64,000 bases of DNA from Candidatus Rokuibacteriota bacterium. GTDB taxonomy: Bacteria; Methylomirabilota; Methylomirabilia; Rokubacteriales; CSP1-6. Location of the stretch: assembly GCA_016184365.1 (NCBI GenBank), contig JACPCW010000074.1, forward strand, positions 28,806 to 92,805, written 5' to 3'. Positions 62,072 through 64,000 of the stretch are shown here, piece by piece. The notes under the pieces were generated by a model that was given only the letters and a program-made list of their open reading frames with translations, did not search any database and was not told the origin of the DNA. Position numbers and translations under genes: made by a program. The first letter of the stretch is position 1; each line of letters opens with the position of its first letter.

Positions 62072-63457
62072 TCAGCCGCGCAGGAAGTCGTCGAGCCGCA
62101 CGCCCCAGCCCTTCGGCCGCGCCCGCTCGAACAGCGCGCGCTCGTCCGTGCGCCAGGTCGCCGGCTTCGTGGCGTCGATCAGCATCTTGCCGCCGACGCG
62201 CTGCCACGCCGGCGAGCCGGGCGGCAGCAATTCCGGCGACGCCAGATCGAGACCGTGCGCGCGCATGCCGGGAATCACGTGGACGTCGTGCTCCGGATTC
62301 ACGCGCGTCGCCATCGCCCACATGACGTCGCGCGCGTCGTGGATGTCGACGTCGGCGTCGACCGCGACCGCGACCTTCGGATAGAGGTACGGCGACGAGA
62401 GCGCCGCCAGGAGCGCCGCGCGCGCCTCGCCGTCGAAGCGCGGCGTCATCTGCACGATGACGGTGTAGCGGCTGGCCCACGCCGGGCACGACACCTCGTG
62501 CACGTCGATGCCGCCGGCCGTCTCGCGGATGCGGTTGAGCATGCCGGCTTCGACCGGCAGCGCGCCGAGCACCTGGTGATCGGTGAAGCGCGTGGCCTGG
62601 ATGTGGCGGTAGATGGCCTCGCGGCGCATGGTGATCGCCGTCACTTCGAACACCGGGTTCTTGCCCTGCCCCGCCGTGTAGTTCGTGACCTCGCCGAACG
62701 GCCCTTCGTCCTCGCGCACCCCGGGCGGCACGAGACCTTCGATCACGATCTCCGCGTGCGCGGGCACTTCCATGTCGATCGTCGCGCAGCGCACGAGCTC
62801 GATGGGCTCGTCGAGCAGCACCGCGGCGAGATCGAGCTCGTCCTGGTCGACCTTGCCCGTGTAGCACGCCGCGATCTCGTACGCGGGATGCACGCCCATC
62901 ACGATCGCCATCGGCATCGCCTGCCCGGCCTTCTCGTACTTCTGCTGGTGCCGCCACGTGTGCCGCGGCAGCACGAGGAAGCCTGTCTTCCGCGGCCCCT
63001 TCACCTGGTGGCGCAGGAAGGCGTTGTTCCGGATCCGCGACTCCGGATCACGCGTGATGCAGATGCCGCTGCCGATGTAGCGCCCGGCGTCGTTCTCGGA
63101 GTGGATGCAGTGCGGCAGCGCCGTCAGGTCGGCCTCCGCGCCCGTGCGCACGATCTCCTGCACGGGTCCGGCGGAGACGACCTTCGTCGCGCCGGTGCCG
63201 ATGCGCAGGATCGCGTCCGCGAACGTCGAGACGACGCGGTCCGGCGTGCAGCCGAGGATGCGCGCCTGCAGCTCGCGCCGCGAGACGAGCCGGTCGACGA
63301 GACGCCAGCCGGGAAAGCCCTTGAGGTTGTGAAACACGATCGGCCACTCGGACTGGTCCGCGAGGGCGCCGACGTTGGCGAGCGGATCGACCTCGCGACG
63401 GACGTCGATGCGCACGTCCTTCACGTCATCGAGATACGAGCGAAGATCCTTGGGCAT
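62072..63457 (-). CDS. UbiD family decarboxylase
   Basis: A 461-residue UbiD-type, prenylated-FMN-dependent (de)carboxylase. Features are FHNLKGFPGWRLVDRLVSRR, YIGSGICITRDPESRIRN, EDEGPFGEVTNYTAG with the catalytic-type Glu residues, and the C-terminal VDADVDIHDARDVMWAMATR. It decarboxylates an aromatic or unsaturated acid. No UbiX-like prenyltransferase is in the window. Its neighbour, the crotonase, could act on the product. ATG 63457. Confidence 0.93.
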   Translation of the reverse strand: MPKDLRSYLDDVKDVRIDVRREVDPLANVGALADQSEWPIVFHNLKGFPGWRLVDRLVSRRELQARILGCTPDRVVSTFADAILRIGTGATKVVSAGPVQEIVRTGAEADLTALPHCIHSENDAGRYIGSGICITRDPESRIRNNAFLRHQVKGPRKTGFLVLPRHTWRHQQKYEKAGQAMPMAIVMGVHPAYEIAACYTGKVDQDELDLAAVLLDEPIELVRCATIDMEVPAHAEIVIEGLVPPGVREDEGPFGEVTNYTAGQGKNPVFEVTAITMRREAIYRHIQATRFTDHQVLGALPVEAGMLNRIRETAGGIDVHEVSCPAWASRYTVIVQMTPRFDGEARAALLAALSSPYLYPKVAVAVDADVDIHDARDVMWAMATRVNPEHDVHVIPGMRAHGLDLASPELLPPGSPAWQRVGGKMLIDATKPATWRTDERALFERARPKGWGVRLDDFLRG

Positions 63458-63485
63458 GGACGTATCTTACGACGCCGCGAGGCGG

Positions 63486-63977
63486 TTACACGCCCCGCCA
63501 GAGACCGCGGCCGGTCTCGCGCGCTTCGCGCTGCAGCTTCACGAAGAGGCTCTGGTACCGGACGTTCGGCGGGACGGTCATGACCTGCGCGTAGCCGCGG
63601 CGCACCAGCTCGGCGTTGACCATCACGTCGCCGGTCCAGACGTACGCGAGCAGCCGGCCGTAACGATCGCGCTCCTGCACGTCGAGCTCGAGCCGCACGC
63701 GACGGCCGAGCGTCAGCTCGCGATTGAGATCGCGCGCCTCGCGTCCGCCCGCCTCCGCGCGCTTCTTCGGATGATGGATCTCGGGCGTGTTCACGCCGAT
63801 GTACCGGACCTTTTCGACGCGATCACCGACCGCGACGTGGATGGTGTCGCCGTCGACGATGCGGACGACTTCGCCCTCGAGGGGACGCCCGGCGGGCCGC
63901 GCGGCGTCCGACAAGACGTAGGCGCCGAGCACCGCGAAGACCGCGACCACGACCAGCACGGGTAGCGCGCGCCGCAC
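63486..63977 (-). CDS. Thermonuclease-like (SNase) secreted nuclease
   Basis: A 163-residue protein with an N-terminal signal or anchor (LPVLVVVAVFAVLGAYVL) and a staphylococcal-nuclease domain: VVRIVDGDTIHVAVGD (calcium-binding Asp residues), VRYIGVNTPEI with catalytic Arg and Glu, and QERDRYGRLLAYVW with the second Arg. It should cut DNA or RNA outside the cytoplasm. GTG 63977 is the first start in frame; its ribosome site is weak, and a start beyond the window cannot be excluded. Confidence 0.85.
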   Translation of the reverse strand: MRRALPVLVVVAVFAVLGAYVLSDAARPAGRPLEGEVVRIVDGDTIHVAVGDRVEKVRYIGVNTPEIHHPKKRAEAGGREARDLNRELTLGRRVRLELDVQERDRYGRLLAYVWTGDVMVNAELVRRGYAQVMTVPPNVRYQSLFVKLQREARETGRGLWRGV

Positions 63978-64000
63978 GTCGCCACGCTGTCATGGCCTCG

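Overview
The window is GC-rich, densely packed bacterial DNA with short or overlapping gene junctions (ATGA, GTGA, TGATG). Its gene content (hydantoinase A/B pairs, LLM-type flavin oxidoreductases, a tripartite tricarboxylate transporter, a branched-chain-amino-acid-type ABC transporter, molybdenum hydroxylase, UbiD, Rieske and extradiol oxygenases, many VapBC modules) suggests a free-living soil or sediment bacterium with broad catabolism, for example a Methylomirabilota/Rokubacteria-like or proteobacterial lineage. No rRNA, tRNA or marker gene is present to settle this.

Layout. 0-4.6 kb: an aromatic-type catabolic run (unrecognised protein, extradiol dioxygenase, Rieske oxygenase, SDR) with a nucleotidyltransferase pair inserted. 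4.6-8.5 kb: a 1305-residue Tat-exported carbohydrate-active-like protein. 8.7-10.35 kb: a scrambled caspase/FGE gene relic abutting a zeta-toxin/ParD-like module. 10.4-17.2 kb: an MFS transporter, hyuBA, an MFS fragment and another MFS transporter. 17.2-35.6 kb: an envelope and protein-stress island. 35.7-42 kb: molybdenum hydroxylase genes followed by TctB and TctA. 42-51 kb: M24 peptidase, four LLM oxidoreductases, TctC, a threonine-synthase-like enzyme and an ABC binding protein. 51-56.5 kb: livHMG and livF interrupted by three VapBC modules. 56.5-60.2 kb: a second hyuAB pair. 60.2-64 kb: an outer-membrane-like protein, then crotonase, UbiD and nuclease on the minus strand.

The most interesting region is the 17.4-35.6 kb island. 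It holds a cyclic beta-glucan synthase-like giant protein, two small GlsB-like membrane proteins, a Tim44-like protein, a groES/groEL pair whose GroEL lacks the GGM tail, a zinc-ribbon microprotein, a receiver-domain protein, a fatty-acid desaturase and a GntR-family regulator. Five perfectly spaced inverted repeats (YTGTA-N12-TACAR) and one half-site lie over or beside promoters of the main transcription units, including the gntR promoter. Two of these loci are divergent promoters that share one -35 hexamer and carry operators centred exactly 42 bp apart. I infer a self-contained GntR-controlled stress regulon.

Other notable structure: a three-copy intergenic repeat of two hairpins with compensating base changes, each copy just upstream of a transport or catabolic gene; a VapBC cassette at the livG/livF junction bracketed by a 25-bp direct repeat that keeps both genes intact; and two genes (zeta toxin and livM) whose only sensible start is CTG inside a CTGA overlap.
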